Counted from the stretch's first letter, positions 15,424 through 25,919 are shown. The stretch is 42,756 bases of DNA from Bacteroidota bacterium (GCA_026224775.1 JAMFRP010000027.1:1-42756), one strand, 5' to 3'. Notes: generated by a model not told the origin, from the sequence alone. A program made the numbers and translations.

Positions 15424-16161
15424 TTGTTAAGAAACATCAAAGAAGAACGGACATTAAAGGAGAACCTGTTACTGGCTTCTTCCACGGCTTTTGTATCGGG
15501 GGTTACCAATGTGGCTGGTGTTGTTGCTTTTTTGGCATTTACAACCAACATGACGGGGCATTTTGCCAACCTTGCCCGCAATGTCATCGAACGTAATTTA
15601 TCGCAGGTAATTATATTCCTGGTATGGCTTTTCCTGTTTTTCGCGGGTGCGTTTACATCTAATTTTTTAGTCAGATGGCAATCGCATAAAAGTGCTTACC
15701 GGGCTAATGCAGCGCCTATTATTTTAGAGATCATCATTTTATTATTCGTAGCCTATTATGGCACTAATCATTACGATGGCACTTTAGCCGAGAAGCAAAT
15801 CATTACCGGCGCCTTAATATTATCTATGGGTTTACAAAACGGGTTGGTATCCAATATATCAGGTGGGATCATCAAAACATCACACCTCACCGGTGTTTTT
15901 ACCGATTTGGGGGCCGATTTTGCTGAGCTGCTTTATCCAAATGCTCAAAAATCTCCTTTGCTTAAAAACCGCATGTATATACGCCTTACTATTTTAGGTT
16001 TTTATTTCGCGGGAGCGTTGGCAGGCGGTTACTTTTTTGACAAGTACGACTTCATGATGTTTTATTTCATTCCGGTGATATTATTTACCATTTTGTATTA
16101 CGATCTTTCGCCCTTAGCTTTGCATAAGATTGCCCGTTTATTTTTCAAAGTAAATAATTAA
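15424..16161 (+). CDS. YoaK family (DUF1275) membrane protein
   Basis: Read from TTG at 15424 this is a 245-residue protein, the usual length for DUF1275/YoaK. It begins MLRNIKEERTLKENLLLAS, like family members that start with a short basic stretch before the first span. Family marks are SGVTNVAGVVAFLAFTTNMT, GHFANLARNV, MGLQNGLVSNISGGIIKTSH and TGVFTDLGADFAEL. Six hydrophobic segments are visible. The frame is open from 15337 and an ATG exists there, but that start would leave only 23 bases to the divergent pccB and add a poorly conserved leader. Function unknown. Carbonic anhydrase follows after 21 bases, so they likely share a transcript. Confidence 0.88.
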   Translation: MLRNIKEERTLKENLLLASSTAFVSGVTNVAGVVAFLAFTTNMTGHFANLARNVIERNLSQVIIFLVWLFLFFAGAFTSNFLVRWQSHKSAYRANAAPIILEIIILLFVAYYGTNHYDGTLAEKQIITGALILSMGLQNGLVSNISGGIIKTSHLTGVFTDLGADFAELLYPNAQKSPLLKNRMYIRLTILGFYFAGALAGGYFFDKYDFMMFYFIPVILFTILYYDLSPLALHKIARLFFKVNN

Positions 16162-16182
16162 CCCCAATCAGTATTATACCCT

Positions 16183-16851
16183 ATGTGTGCACAAAAAGAC
16201 AATTTGATTCACGATACAAGCCATATTTCCTACGAAACTTTACTGGAAGGCAATAAAAAATTTATTGCTAATGCCATTGAGGAAGATCCTGACTATTTTA
16301 CCAAGCTTGCTAACGGCCAGAAACCACCTATCTTGTGGATTGGCTGCGCCGATAGCCGTGTACCTGCTAACCAGATAACCAACACCAAACCGGGCGAAAT
16401 ATTTGTACACCGTAACATTGCCAATATGGTGGTACACTCGGATATGAATATGCTATCGGTACTGGATTACGCGGTGAACGTGTTGCAGGTAAAACATGTG
16501 ATAGTTACCGGGCATTATGGCTGCGGTGGTGTTATAGCCGCCATGAGCAACCAACAATTTGGACTAATAGATAACTGGTTATGCCATATTAAAGATGTTT
16601 ATCGCTTGCATGCCAGCAAACTCGACCTGATAAAAGACGAAAAAGAACGCGCCGATAAACTGGTAGAATATAACGTGATAGAGAATGTTTACAACCTATG
16701 TAAAACATCTATTGTACAAAATGCCTGGGTTAAAGGGCAGGATCTGGCTGTACATGGCTGGGTATACAGCATTGAAACCGGTATTATAAAAGATATGAAT
16801 GTAAGTACCTATAACAATGAGAATATGGGTAATGTATTCAAGTTTAAATAA
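16183..16851 (+). CDS. Beta-class carbonic anhydrase
   Basis: The 222-residue protein carries the beta-carbonic anhydrase zinc site: Cys55, Asp57 and Arg59 in IGCADSRVPA, and His111 and Cys114 in VTGHYGCGGV. Other family parts are KPGEIFVHRNIANMVV and VHGWVYSIETG. It interconverts CO2 and bicarbonate, and bicarbonate is a substrate for carboxylases such as the nearby pccB product. It lies 21 bases after the YoaK gene. Its TAA stop is the first three bases of a large inverted repeat that also contains the stop of the convergent pruA gene. Confidence 0.95.
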   Translation: MCAQKDNLIHDTSHISYETLLEGNKKFIANAIEEDPDYFTKLANGQKPPILWIGCADSRVPANQITNTKPGEIFVHRNIANMVVHSDMNMLSVLDYAVNVLQVKHVIVTGHYGCGGVIAAMSNQQFGLIDNWLCHIKDVYRLHASKLDLIKDEKERADKLVEYNVIENVYNLCKTSIVQNAWVKGQDLAVHGWVYSIETGIIKDMNVSTYNNENMGNVFKFK

Positions 16852-16960
16852 CCCCCCAGCCCCCTGAAGGGGGAGCAAGTAATCATAAAAAAGAAAAGGC
16901 GAAAGAATATTAAAATCTTTCGCCTTTTTATTTGCTCCCCCTTCAGGGGTTGGGGGGTTA
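16849..16960. terminator. Bidirectional terminator nested in a large inverted repeat
   Basis: Arms of about 30 bases (16849-16878 and 16931-16960) begin TAACCCCCCA on each strand and match except for one mismatch and one single-base gap. Inside is a perfect 12-bp stem, AAAAGGCGAAAG (16894-16905) with CTTTCGCCTTTT (16917-16928), followed by T-runs on both strands. The outer TAA triplets are the stop codons of the carbonic anhydrase (plus) and P5C dehydrogenase (minus). Confidence 0.85.
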
Positions 16961-18595
16961 TACTTCTTTATTCAAAAACGGATACTTATAATCCTTTGGT
17001 GGATCGAAGGTTTCTTTGATGGTTCTTGGTGATACCCAGCGTTGCAAGTTTAATGCTGATCCAGCTTTATCGTTAGTACCAGATCCCCTGGCACCGCCAA
17101 ATGGCTGCTGACCAACTACCGCACCGGTAGGTTTATCATTAATATAGAAGTTACCTGCTGAGTTACGTAAAGCATAAGTAGCTTTGGCGATAGCGTACCT
17201 GTCCTGAGATATGATAGAGCCTGTAAGTGCGTAGATAGAAGTTTTATCTACAATGTCCAGCATCTCATCAAACTTCGCATCCTCGTATACATAAATGGTT
17301 AATACGGGGCCGAAAAGCTCTTCGCACATAGTAACATAATATGGGTCATTTACTTTAAGCACGGTTGGTTCAACAAACCATCCCTGGCTTTTATCGTATC
17401 CGCCACCGGCAACTAACTCAACACCTTCGTCGGCTTTGGCTGCATCAATATATTTAGCCAATTTATCAAACGAAGCTTCGGTGATAACAGCATTAACGAA
17501 GTTACCAAAGTCTTCAACCGGGCCTATCTTTATAGAAGCAAGATCGCGCTGCATATTAGCTTTAACCGCAGGCCATAACGAAGTCGGTACATATGCCCTG
17601 CTTGCTGCAGAACACTTTTGTCCCTGGTATTCAAAAGCACCACGAACCAATGCGGTACTTACTACGTCGGCATCAGCACTTGGGTGGGCAAGTACAAAAT
17701 CCTTACCACCGGTTTCGCCAACTATACGTGGGTAAGTACGGTATTTATGGATGTTGTTTCCAATGGTTTGCCAAATATTTTGGAACACCTTGGTTGATCC
17801 TGTAAAGTGGATACCCGCGAAATCATGGTGATTGAAGATCACATCTCCGGCTACCGGGCCATCAACATAAATCAGGTTGATAACACCATCAGGTAAACCA
17901 GCTTCTTTAAACACCTGCATAATTACGTGGGCAGCATATATCTGCGGGTAAGCGGGTTTCCAAACCACTACATTACCCATCATGGCGGCACTTGCAGGCA
18001 AGTTACCGGCAATAGCGGTAAAGTTGAATGGGGTTAATGCGAAAACAAAACCTTCTAAAGGCCGTTGCTCCACCCTGTTCCATACGCCTTTTGAATTTGC
18101 AGGCGGTTGCTGCGCATAAATCTCAACCATGTAGCTTACGTTGAAACGCAGGAAGTCGATAAACTCACAAGCGGAATCAATTTCGGCCTGGTAAGCATTT
18201 TTGCTTTGGCCAAGCATGGTAGCTGCGTTTATTTTAGCACGATACGGGCCGGCAATTAAATCAGCAGCTTTTAAAAATATGGATGCTCTTTGCTCCCATG
18301 CCAATGCTTCCCATTCGGGTTTTGCGGCAAGGGCGGCATCAATAGCTGCATTAACCGTTGAGGCATCGCCTTCGTGGAAAGTAGCTAGTAAATGTTTATG
18401 ATCATGTGGCGGGCGAATCTCCAGCTTTTTACCGGTGTGAACCAGCTTTTTACCAATGTACATCGGTATTTCAATAACCTGGGCGCGCGCTTCTTCTAAA
18501 GCGGCTTTAAGTGCCTCGCGCTCAACACTGCGCGGACCGTAATTCAATACCGGCTCGTTCTGCGGTTGCGGAACGCTGAAAAATCCTTTAAGCAT
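16958..18595 (-). CDS. pruA: L-glutamate gamma-semialdehyde (P5C) dehydrogenase
   Basis: The 545-residue aldehyde dehydrogenase matches the length of the single-domain P5C dehydrogenase. Signatures are LTPFNFTAIAGNLPASAAMM, NLIYVDGPVAGDVIFNHHDF and GIHFTGSTKVFQNIW. The catalytic Glu is in RIVGETGGKDFVLAHP and the catalytic Cys in EYQGQKCSAASRAYVP. The C-terminus has YINDKPTGAVVGQQPFGGAR and SGTNDKAGS. It oxidises glutamate semialdehyde to glutamate with NAD+, the second step of proline breakdown. No proline dehydrogenase is in the window. A candidate promoter lies at 18621-18628, and the stop lies inside a shared inverted repeat. Confidence 0.95.
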   Translation of the reverse strand: MLKGFFSVPQPQNEPVLNYGPRSVEREALKAALEEARAQVIEIPMYIGKKLVHTGKKLEIRPPHDHKHLLATFHEGDASTVNAAIDAALAAKPEWEALAWEQRASIFLKAADLIAGPYRAKINAATMLGQSKNAYQAEIDSACEFIDFLRFNVSYMVEIYAQQPPANSKGVWNRVEQRPLEGFVFALTPFNFTAIAGNLPASAAMMGNVVVWKPAYPQIYAAHVIMQVFKEAGLPDGVINLIYVDGPVAGDVIFNHHDFAGIHFTGSTKVFQNIWQTIGNNIHKYRTYPRIVGETGGKDFVLAHPSADADVVSTALVRGAFEYQGQKCSAASRAYVPTSLWPAVKANMQRDLASIKIGPVEDFGNFVNAVITEASFDKLAKYIDAAKADEGVELVAGGGYDKSQGWFVEPTVLKVNDPYYVTMCEELFGPVLTIYVYEDAKFDEMLDIVDKTSIYALTGSIISQDRYAIAKATYALRNSAGNFYINDKPTGAVVGQQPFGGARGSGTNDKAGSALNLQRWVSPRTIKETFDPPKDYKYPFLNKEV

Positions 18596-18620
18596 AATAT
18601 ATGAAGTCAGTTAAAACACA

Positions 18621-18628
18621 CAAATATA
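18621..18628 (-). promoter_or_regulatory. Candidate -7 box of pruA
   Basis: Read on the minus strand, TATATTTG fits TAnnTTTG. A transcription start near 18614 would give a leader of about 19 bases to the ATG at 18595. No good -33 element is at the right distance. Confidence 0.5.
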
Positions 18629-18704
18629 AGCATATTAGGTGTATATAAAGCCACAAAATGCGCAATTAACGCTACTATGACTATTACCAAACTGTTATAT
18701 AATC

Positions 18705-18920
18705 CTAACCTGCTTTAACATTGATAAGTTCGCAAGCATCGGTATTTAACACATCGGCAATTACCAGGAGTTTTTCAACGGTAACCTTGGTACGGCCGAG
18801 TTCAATTTTACTATAAGCATTCTGTGATATTTTCAACTTAGCGGCCAAATAATCCTGGGTATAGTTCCTATCGATCCTGGTATTTCTGATATTTTTGGCA
18901 ACGTTTATTAATTTGTTCAT
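18705..18920 (-). CDS. XRE-family helix-turn-helix regulator
   Basis: The 71-residue protein is a lone HTH_3 domain: NIRNTRIDRNYTQDYLAAKL, then KISQNAYSKIELGRTKVTVE and KLLVIADVLN. The helix-turn-helix spans about residues 20-45. It has no effector domain, so it probably acts as a DNA-binding dimer or needs a partner. It lies between pruA and gyrB on their strand but is separated from both by more than 100 bases. Target unknown. Confidence 0.85.
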   Translation of the reverse strand: MNKLINVAKNIRNTRIDRNYTQDYLAAKLKISQNAYSKIELGRTKVTVEKLLVIADVLNTDACELINVKAG

Positions 18921-19042
18921 ATTATATTGATGTGATGATAACCTCTTTAACTACTGAACATTACTTTTGTTTAAAAGCGGGGAATATTTCTTCTGCAGTG
19001 GTGCGGTGAAAACACCGACCACAGGCTAAATAAAATAGAATT

Positions 19043-19121
19043 GTCATTGCGAGGAACGAAGCAATCGCACGTAGAAAAGCCGCCCTGCATAGTTCGCGAT
19101 TGCTTCGTTCCTCGCAATGAC
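19043..19121. repeat. Perfect 26-bp REP-like inverted repeat
   Basis: The arm GTCATTGCGAGGAACGAAGC, then AATCGC (19043-19068), is repeated exactly in inverse at 19096-19121 around a 27-base loop. It lies between the XRE gene and gyrB. Half copies and relatives occur at 9450, 4251, 22075 and 23961. Confidence 0.8.
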
Positions 19122-19132
19122 AACGGGATATT

Positions 19133-19165
19133 AAAAACAAAAAAGCCCCGCTTTTCAGCAGGGCT
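19133..19165 (-). terminator. Rho-independent terminator of gyrB
   Basis: On the minus strand AGCCCTGCT, loop GAAA, AGCGGGGCT is followed by TTTTTTGTTTTTAA. The stem has nine pairs with one G-U. It starts 24 bases past the gyrB stop. Confidence 0.85.
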
Positions 19166-19189
19166 CCAGGTATATTTCTCCATTAACGC

Positions 19190-21154
<1,965 letters not shown>

Positions 21155-21193
21155 TTAAAACAATAACCATTCTCCAAGGTGGAGTTCTTTAAA

Positions 21194-21201
21194 CAAAAAT
21201 A
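21194..21201 (-). promoter_or_regulatory. Candidate -7 box of gyrB
   Basis: TATTTTTG on the minus strand fits TAnnTTTG and is about 46 bases upstream of the gyrB ATG. No TTTG appears 19 bases further upstream, so support is partial. Confidence 0.45.
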
Positions 21202-21286
21202 CTCATTTTGGTTCGATTTTCAGCCATTGTTGATAAATATGACCCGTTATAAACACCATTTTAAAATCGTTAGGAAACTTGCCCCT

Positions 21287-21308
21287 AAAGTTTATCTTTG
21301 TAAACTTT
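21287..21308 (+). promoter_or_regulatory. Candidate promoter with overlapping inverted repeat
   Basis: TATCTTTG (21293-21300) matches TAnnTTTG and sits inside an 8-bp inverted repeat, AAAGTTTA (21287-21294) and TAAACTTT (21301-21308). The start would be near 21307, about 74 bases before the OmpH-like gene. The repeat overlaps the box, so a repressor could bind there. Confidence 0.5.
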
Positions 21309-21380
21309 TTAATGAAAAAACAAACAGGAAAAGCATGAATTAACTACCTGCTGATCCATTACTTAACGATAAAATATATA

Positions 21381-21983
21381 ATGAAAAATTCTTCTGTTTT
21401 TACAAAGGTTGCCTTAGGTTTATTAGTTGCCGGAAGCGTTGCCGCATGTAACCAAAACAAGGCAAACACAGCTGCTACACCTGCAGCGGCATCAACACCA
21501 GCAAGTGGCGACAAACCAACTACTGTTTATGTTAATTCTGACACGTTATACAGCAAGTATAACTATGCGAAAGATGTAAATAACGCTTTACAGGCAAAAT
21601 TAAAAGGCGCCCAAAGCGACATGCAGTCAAAAACAGACGCTTTTCAGCGTGAGGTTGTTGATTACCAGAAAAGCCAGGCTACCATGCCAGCAGATCAGCG
21701 CCAGGTAACTGAGCAACGCCTGCAACGCGAACAACAACAATTACAAGGCTACCAACAAAATGAGTCGGCTCAATTACAGGATGACAAAGCAACTCAATAC
21801 CAAAAAGTATATGACAAGGTTGATGATTTTGTAAAGCAATTTGCTAAACAGAACGGTTACAAACTGGTACTTACCTATTCAAAAAATGTACAAACTGTTA
21901 TTTACGGCGATCCAAGCCTTGACGTTACTGCTGAAGTAGTGAAAGGTTTGAATGATGCTTACACCAAAGAAGGCTCAAAATAG
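21381..21983 (+). CDS. OmpH/Skp-like outer membrane chaperone, predicted lipoprotein
   Basis: The 200-residue protein has a lipoprotein signal (MKNSSVFTKVALGLLVAGSV, then AACNQ, with Cys23 as probable lipid site) and an Ala/Thr/Pro linker. The OmpH-like core begins TTVYVNSDTLYSKYNYAKDV, followed by a long helical, Gln-rich region (residues about 70-150) that would form the two tentacle-like coils of Skp. The end KQFAKQNGYKLVLTYSK and ADP-like TVIYGDPSLDVT match the conserved base of the fold. Members guide outer-membrane proteins through the periplasm. The lipid anchor sets it apart from soluble Skp. A terminator follows; gyrB is divergent. Confidence 0.85.
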   Translation: MKNSSVFTKVALGLLVAGSVAACNQNKANTAATPAAASTPASGDKPTTVYVNSDTLYSKYNYAKDVNNALQAKLKGAQSDMQSKTDAFQREVVDYQKSQATMPADQRQVTEQRLQREQQQLQGYQQNESAQLQDDKATQYQKVYDKVDDFVKQFAKQNGYKLVLTYSKNVQTVIYGDPSLDVTAEVVKGLNDAYTKEGSK

Positions 21984-22007
21984 CTTTTGAGTTAAAAGTA
22001 TAAAGTG

Positions 22008-22054
22008 AAAAGCTGAAAGTTGGATGCATGTTGCATTAGCTTTCAGCTTTTTTG
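22008..22054 (+). terminator. Rho-independent terminator of the OmpH-like gene
   Basis: AAAAGCTGAAAG (22008-22019) pairs with CTTTCAGCTTTT (22040-22051), with a 20-base loop that contains TGCATGTTGCA, and is followed by T-rich sequence (TTTTTTGTTTTTG). The 12-bp stem is perfect. Confidence 0.8.
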
Positions 22055-22074
22055 TTTTTGGGGTACTCACCGAG

Positions 22075-22158
22075 CGTCATTGCGAGGAACGAAACAATCC
22101 CCTACTTCCAGAGTAGCTCTGTAGATTGGGGATTGCCACGCTATCGCTCGCAATGACG
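22075..22158. repeat. REP-like inverted repeat between convergent genes
   Basis: CGTCATTGCGAG (22075-22086) and CTCGCAATGACG (22147-22158) are perfect complements. Inside, CAATCCCC pairs with GGGGATTG, giving an interrupted long hairpin. It lies between the OmpH-like gene and the convergent UDP-sugar dehydrogenase gene. Confidence 0.75.
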
Positions 22159-22174
22159 GGTGGAGATGTAATTA

Positions 22175-23488
22175 TTACAGCCTGCCATCCACACTATCCT
22201 TAGCCAGTATACCTTTAACATCGTAGATCACTTTGTTGGGTTTTGTGATAGCTTGTAAATCAAGCGTTTTAAATTCCTCATGACAAACGGCTACTATTAC
22301 CGCGTCGTATTTATCAGAGGCGTTTAATGCCTTAACCGAGTCCCAGCCGTATTCGTGCTTTACATCAGCAGGCTCGGCGTGCGGATCGAATATGGTGAGG
22401 TTGGCGTCGTAGCCTTTCAGTGTATTTAAAATATCTACTACTTTGCTATTTCGCACATCTGGACAGTTCTCTTTAAAGGTGATGCCCAGCACCAATATAT
22501 TGGCATCTTTTACGATGATATCCTTACGTACCATTAGTCTGACAACTTCATGCGCTACGTATTCGCCCATGCCATCGTTCAGTCTGCGGCCCGCTAATAT
22601 TATTTCAGGGTGATAGCCTACTTGTTGTGCTTTGCGGGCTAGATAATAAGGATCAACACCAATACAATGACCGCCAACCAGTCCCGGTTTAAATTTCAGG
22701 AAGTTCCATTTGGTGCCTGCAGCCTGCAATACTTCATCAGTATCAATATTGAGACGATGAAAAATCTTGGCTAATTCATTCACAAAAGCGATGTTGATAT
22801 CGCGCTGCGCATTCTCAATTACTTTCGCTGCCTCGGCAACTTTTATGGATGTTGCTTTATGTGTCCCCGCGGGGATGATAGAACGGTAAAGCTGATCTAC
22901 CCGTTCAGCCGTTTCGGGTGTTGAGCCCGAAGTAACCTTCATCACCTTAACCAGCGTATGCTCTTTATCGCCGGGATTGATGCGCTCGGGTGAATATCCA
23001 GCGAAAAAATCAACGTTAAATTTCAGGCCGGATACTTTTTCCAGCATCGGCACACATTCTTCCTCCGTAGCGCCAGGGTATACGGTTGATTCGTAGATCA
23101 CTATGTCACCCTTTTTTAAAACCTTGCCCACGGTTTCGCTGGCTTTGTACAGATGGGTAAGGTCGGGACGGTTTATTTTATCAACCGGCGTAGGAACGGT
23201 TACAATGTAAATATTAGCTTCGCTGGTATCTTCTATCTTATCGGTACAAATCAATCCAATACTACTGCTCTTAGCGCTATCTGTGGCAGCTTTCAGACCA
23301 TCTTCATCAACAGTAAGAGTGTGATCGCGACCGCTATTCAACTCCGATACCCTGCGTTTGCCGGTATCAAAACCCACAACACGATATTTTTTAGCAAATT
23401 CAACACCTAAAGGCAGGCCCACATAACCCAAACCAATTATAGCTATCTTAATATTTTGCAGATCAGTTTGTGTAGATGTTGAAGGCAT
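22175..23488 (-). CDS. Nucleotide sugar dehydrogenase, TviB/WbpA type
   Basis: The 437-residue protein contains the N-terminal NAD motif IAIIGLGYVGLPLGVEFAKK, then VTVPTPVDKINRPDL, ESTVYPGATEEECVPML and GYSPERINPGDKEHT. The catalytic Cys is in GLVGGHCIGVDPYYLA, and LGITFKENCPDVRNSKVVD follows in the C-domain. GYSPERINPGD points to the UDP-HexNAc (GlcNAc/GalNAc) 6-dehydrogenase branch rather than UDP-glucose dehydrogenase. It yields a HexNAc uronic acid for surface polysaccharide. The ATG at 23488 is preferred because an upstream start at 23563 would run into the preceding gene. It is part of the minus-strand polysaccharide segment. Confidence 0.9.
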   Translation of the reverse strand: MPSTSTQTDLQNIKIAIIGLGYVGLPLGVEFAKKYRVVGFDTGKRRVSELNSGRDHTLTVDEDGLKAATDSAKSSSIGLICTDKIEDTSEANIYIVTVPTPVDKINRPDLTHLYKASETVGKVLKKGDIVIYESTVYPGATEEECVPMLEKVSGLKFNVDFFAGYSPERINPGDKEHTLVKVMKVTSGSTPETAERVDQLYRSIIPAGTHKATSIKVAEAAKVIENAQRDINIAFVNELAKIFHRLNIDTDEVLQAAGTKWNFLKFKPGLVGGHCIGVDPYYLARKAQQVGYHPEIILAGRRLNDGMGEYVAHEVVRLMVRKDIIVKDANILVLGITFKENCPDVRNSKVVDILNTLKGYDANLTIFDPHAEPADVKHEYGWDSVKALNASDKYDAVIVAVCHEEFKTLDLQAITKPNKVIYDVKGILAKDSVDGRL

Positions 23489-23522
23489 TTTATAGGTTGA
23501 TTTTTTGTAAATATCGATTTTA

Positions 23523-23939
23523 TTATTCTTGTTCTTTATCGTCGGGTGTACTGAAGAAATCATCCTTCAGATCGTCAATCTCCCGGCGGTCTCTTTTGGT
23601 TGGGCGGCCTGTACCCCTGTCGCGGGTTAAAACCGGCGCGTTGAACATGGATTTATAGGCAGTGGTTTGCTCAAGCGGGGTAATATCTTCATAAAAAAAA
23701 ACAGCGGTTTTAGCATCTACCCTGCTCTCTAATAAACCGGTCACCTTTATCACCTTGCGTTCCAATCCTTTTGAAACCTGGTAAATCTCACCCACTTTCA
23801 CTTCGTGCGATGGTTTAATGTTGTTGCCATCCAATTTCACCCGGCCTGCTTTACAGGCATCGGATGCCAGTGTACGTGTTTTAAATGCACGTATGGACCA
23901 CAGGTATTTGTCTATTCTTAATTTTTCTTTTTCAGCCAT
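23523..23939 (-). CDS. S4-domain RNA-binding protein, Hsp15-like
   Basis: The 138-residue protein opens with LRIDKYLWSIRAFKTRTLAS, then DACKAGRVKLDGNNIKPSHE, the S4 RNA-binding fold (about residues 5-70). A charged C-terminal tail (RGTGRPTKRDRREIDDLKDD) follows. Hsp15 (HslR) in E. coli binds ribosome-associated RNA and helps recycle stalled 50S subunits. The family match is clear; the exact role here is inferred. It lies between ubiD and the UDP-sugar dehydrogenase on the same strand, with no metabolic link to the polysaccharide genes. Confidence 0.88.
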   Translation of the reverse strand: MAEKEKLRIDKYLWSIRAFKTRTLASDACKAGRVKLDGNNIKPSHEVKVGEIYQVSKGLERKVIKVTGLLESRVDAKTAVFFYEDITPLEQTTAYKSMFNAPVLTRDRGTGRPTKRDRREIDDLKDDFFSTPDDKEQE

Positions 23940-23960
23940 TGAGCTAAATTATTATCAGAT

Positions 23961-24052
23961 CGTCATTGCGAGCGAAGCGTGGCAATCCCCGATTATGCAG
24001 AGCCGCTCTGTAAGTAGGGGATTGCCACGTCGCTACGCTCCTCGCAATGACG
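23961..24052. repeat. REP-like inverted repeat within same-strand genes
   Basis: CGTCATTGCGAG (23961-23972) pairs with CTCGCAATGACG (24041-24052), and GTGGCAATCCCC (23979-23990) pairs with GGGGATTGCCAC (24017-24028). It lies between ubiD and the S4 gene, ten bases upstream of the ubiD stop codon's end. The same outer arms occur at 22075-22158. Confidence 0.78.
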
Positions 24053-24062
24053 CTTTTGTTAT

Positions 24063-25898
24063 CTATATAATCCCGTGCAACACACCACCCTTTTCACCCA
24101 TTTTATCAACCAGTTTTTCTACTGCCGGGTCTTTTTCCAGTACCGGGGCATGGTGCGGTTTTATGCGGGCATTAATAATCAGCGGACCTTTGCAGCCCCA
24201 ATGTTTATGCTCGGTAAAACTGTGCACACCGTAAATATCGTGCGATGGGTTGCTGCGGGTAAATGTTACCCAAACAAAATTATCTAAATTTTGCGCTGTA
24301 AATGCCGCATCATCACAAAGTATTATTAGCGGCAAACCACTTAATTCAGCATCAATAAAATGCTCGTCCAAAATACTTAGCATATCGCCAATATCTTTAT
24401 CGTTGATATATTTTGGTACCTCTACCGCCAACACACCTGGCATTACCATTTTAAAATTACTAAACGGACGGGGAATGGTAAAGTTTGCAGGTAACTCCGT
24501 CCACAGTTCTCTTTTTATATCACCTGCCACCGTAATGGCAACTTTACTGCCGGTATTTAAGCCATCGCCGCTGTAATCAAGCGTATCAATGGTGGTTTTG
24601 GTATAGAAGTGTAGATCTCTTGTAAGATCAATACGCTGCAATATGTGTTTTAAAAATCCGCCGATGTCATTCACATTTAACGTCGGATCATCTTCCTTGG
24701 CGGCGATAAACAGGTACTTGGCCAAACTTAACTGACCAGTGCCCAAAATATGATTAGCTATGGTGAGTATCTCCTGTGGTTGGCGCTCTTTGATGTAGGG
24801 TGTATAGCGTTCGCTGCCGATGGCAAATAGTAAGGGATGAACACCAGCCGCATCAACCGCGTTTACGGCATGCAAACCGGGTATTTCTTTTGGCATGGCT
24901 GATCCAGTTATTTCATGGATCAACGCACCGAAGCTAGTATCTTCCTGTGGTGGTCTGCCTACTACGGTGAACGACCATATCGCATCCTTTTTATGGTACA
25001 CGTTATGCACCTTCATTAAAGGGAAAGGATGCTTTAAGCTATAATAACCCAGGTGATCACCAAAAGGACCCTCGGGTTTATTTTCATGCGGCATTACCGT
25101 TCCAGTGATCACAAAATCAGCATCTGCTGAAATGCAAAAACCTTCCGCATCATAAAAATATCTAAAACGGCGGTTGCCTAAAGCGCCCGCGAAGGTCATT
25201 TCTGATAATCCCTCAGGCAAAGGCATTACCGCTGCCACCGGGTGCGATGGCGGTCCACCTACAAATATGCTCACTTTTAATGGTTGACCTTTAACATTTG
25301 CTTTGGTTTGATGCACGCCTATGCCCCTGTGCAGTTGGTAATGCAAACCAATTTCTTTATCCAAAACATAATCGTTTCCTGCTAACTGGATGCGGTACAT
25401 GCCTAAATTGGCATTCATAATGCCTGGCTTGTCGGCATCCTCGGTATAAACCTGCGGCATGGTGACAAACGGGCCGCCATCATTAGGCCAGTTAACTACT
25501 TGGGGGATCTCACTGATGTGGGTACGACCAAAATTGATGGGAGCGCCTTTGCCTACTTTCATTGGCAAGGCCGATAAAGCTGTAAGCCCTACATTAGCGT
25601 ATTTAAAAGGATTTTTTATGGCTTTGATGGGATCAGATTTCAGATCGACCAAAGTTTTGATCTTATCCAGGGTATCCCTGAAAATAAATCTGGATCTATC
25701 GAGCGTACCGAACAGGTTGGATACCGCCGGAAATTTGCTGCCTTTTACGTTTTCGAATAATATAGCAGGGCCCTGGTTTTCAAAAACACGCAGGTGTATG
25801 GCGGCCATTTGCAGATAAGGATCAACTTCTTCCTTAATGCGTATCAGGCGACCATTTTTTTCGAGATCGACAACACAGGCTTGTAAACTATTGTACAC
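24063..25898 (-). CDS. UbiD family decarboxylase, likely menaquinone pathway
   Basis: The 611-residue protein has the UbiD signatures ILFENVKGSKFPAVSNLFGT, a YRIQLAGNDYVL segment, SIFVGGPPSHPVAAVMPLPE and, most tellingly, MPHENKPEGPFGDHLGYYS. Enzymes of this family use prenylated FMN, made by UbiX, to decarboxylate aromatic acids. In menaquinone-using Bacteroidota the long form (about 600 residues versus 500 in E. coli UbiD) is usually assigned to menaquinone biosynthesis. That assignment rests on taxon and length and is inferred. UbiX is not in the window. It lies on the strand of the polysaccharide genes but is not obviously related to them. Confidence 0.9.
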   Translation of the reverse strand: MYNSLQACVVDLEKNGRLIRIKEEVDPYLQMAAIHLRVFENQGPAILFENVKGSKFPAVSNLFGTLDRSRFIFRDTLDKIKTLVDLKSDPIKAIKNPFKYANVGLTALSALPMKVGKGAPINFGRTHISEIPQVVNWPNDGGPFVTMPQVYTEDADKPGIMNANLGMYRIQLAGNDYVLDKEIGLHYQLHRGIGVHQTKANVKGQPLKVSIFVGGPPSHPVAAVMPLPEGLSEMTFAGALGNRRFRYFYDAEGFCISADADFVITGTVMPHENKPEGPFGDHLGYYSLKHPFPLMKVHNVYHKKDAIWSFTVVGRPPQEDTSFGALIHEITGSAMPKEIPGLHAVNAVDAAGVHPLLFAIGSERYTPYIKERQPQEILTIANHILGTGQLSLAKYLFIAAKEDDPTLNVNDIGGFLKHILQRIDLTRDLHFYTKTTIDTLDYSGDGLNTGSKVAITVAGDIKRELWTELPANFTIPRPFSNFKMVMPGVLAVEVPKYINDKDIGDMLSILDEHFIDAELSGLPLIILCDDAAFTAQNLDNFVWVTFTRSNPSHDIYGVHSFTEHKHWGCKGPLIINARIKPHHAPVLEKDPAVEKLVDKMGEKGGVLHGII

Positions 25899-25919
25899 GG
25901 ATTTTTACGAATTAGATGA

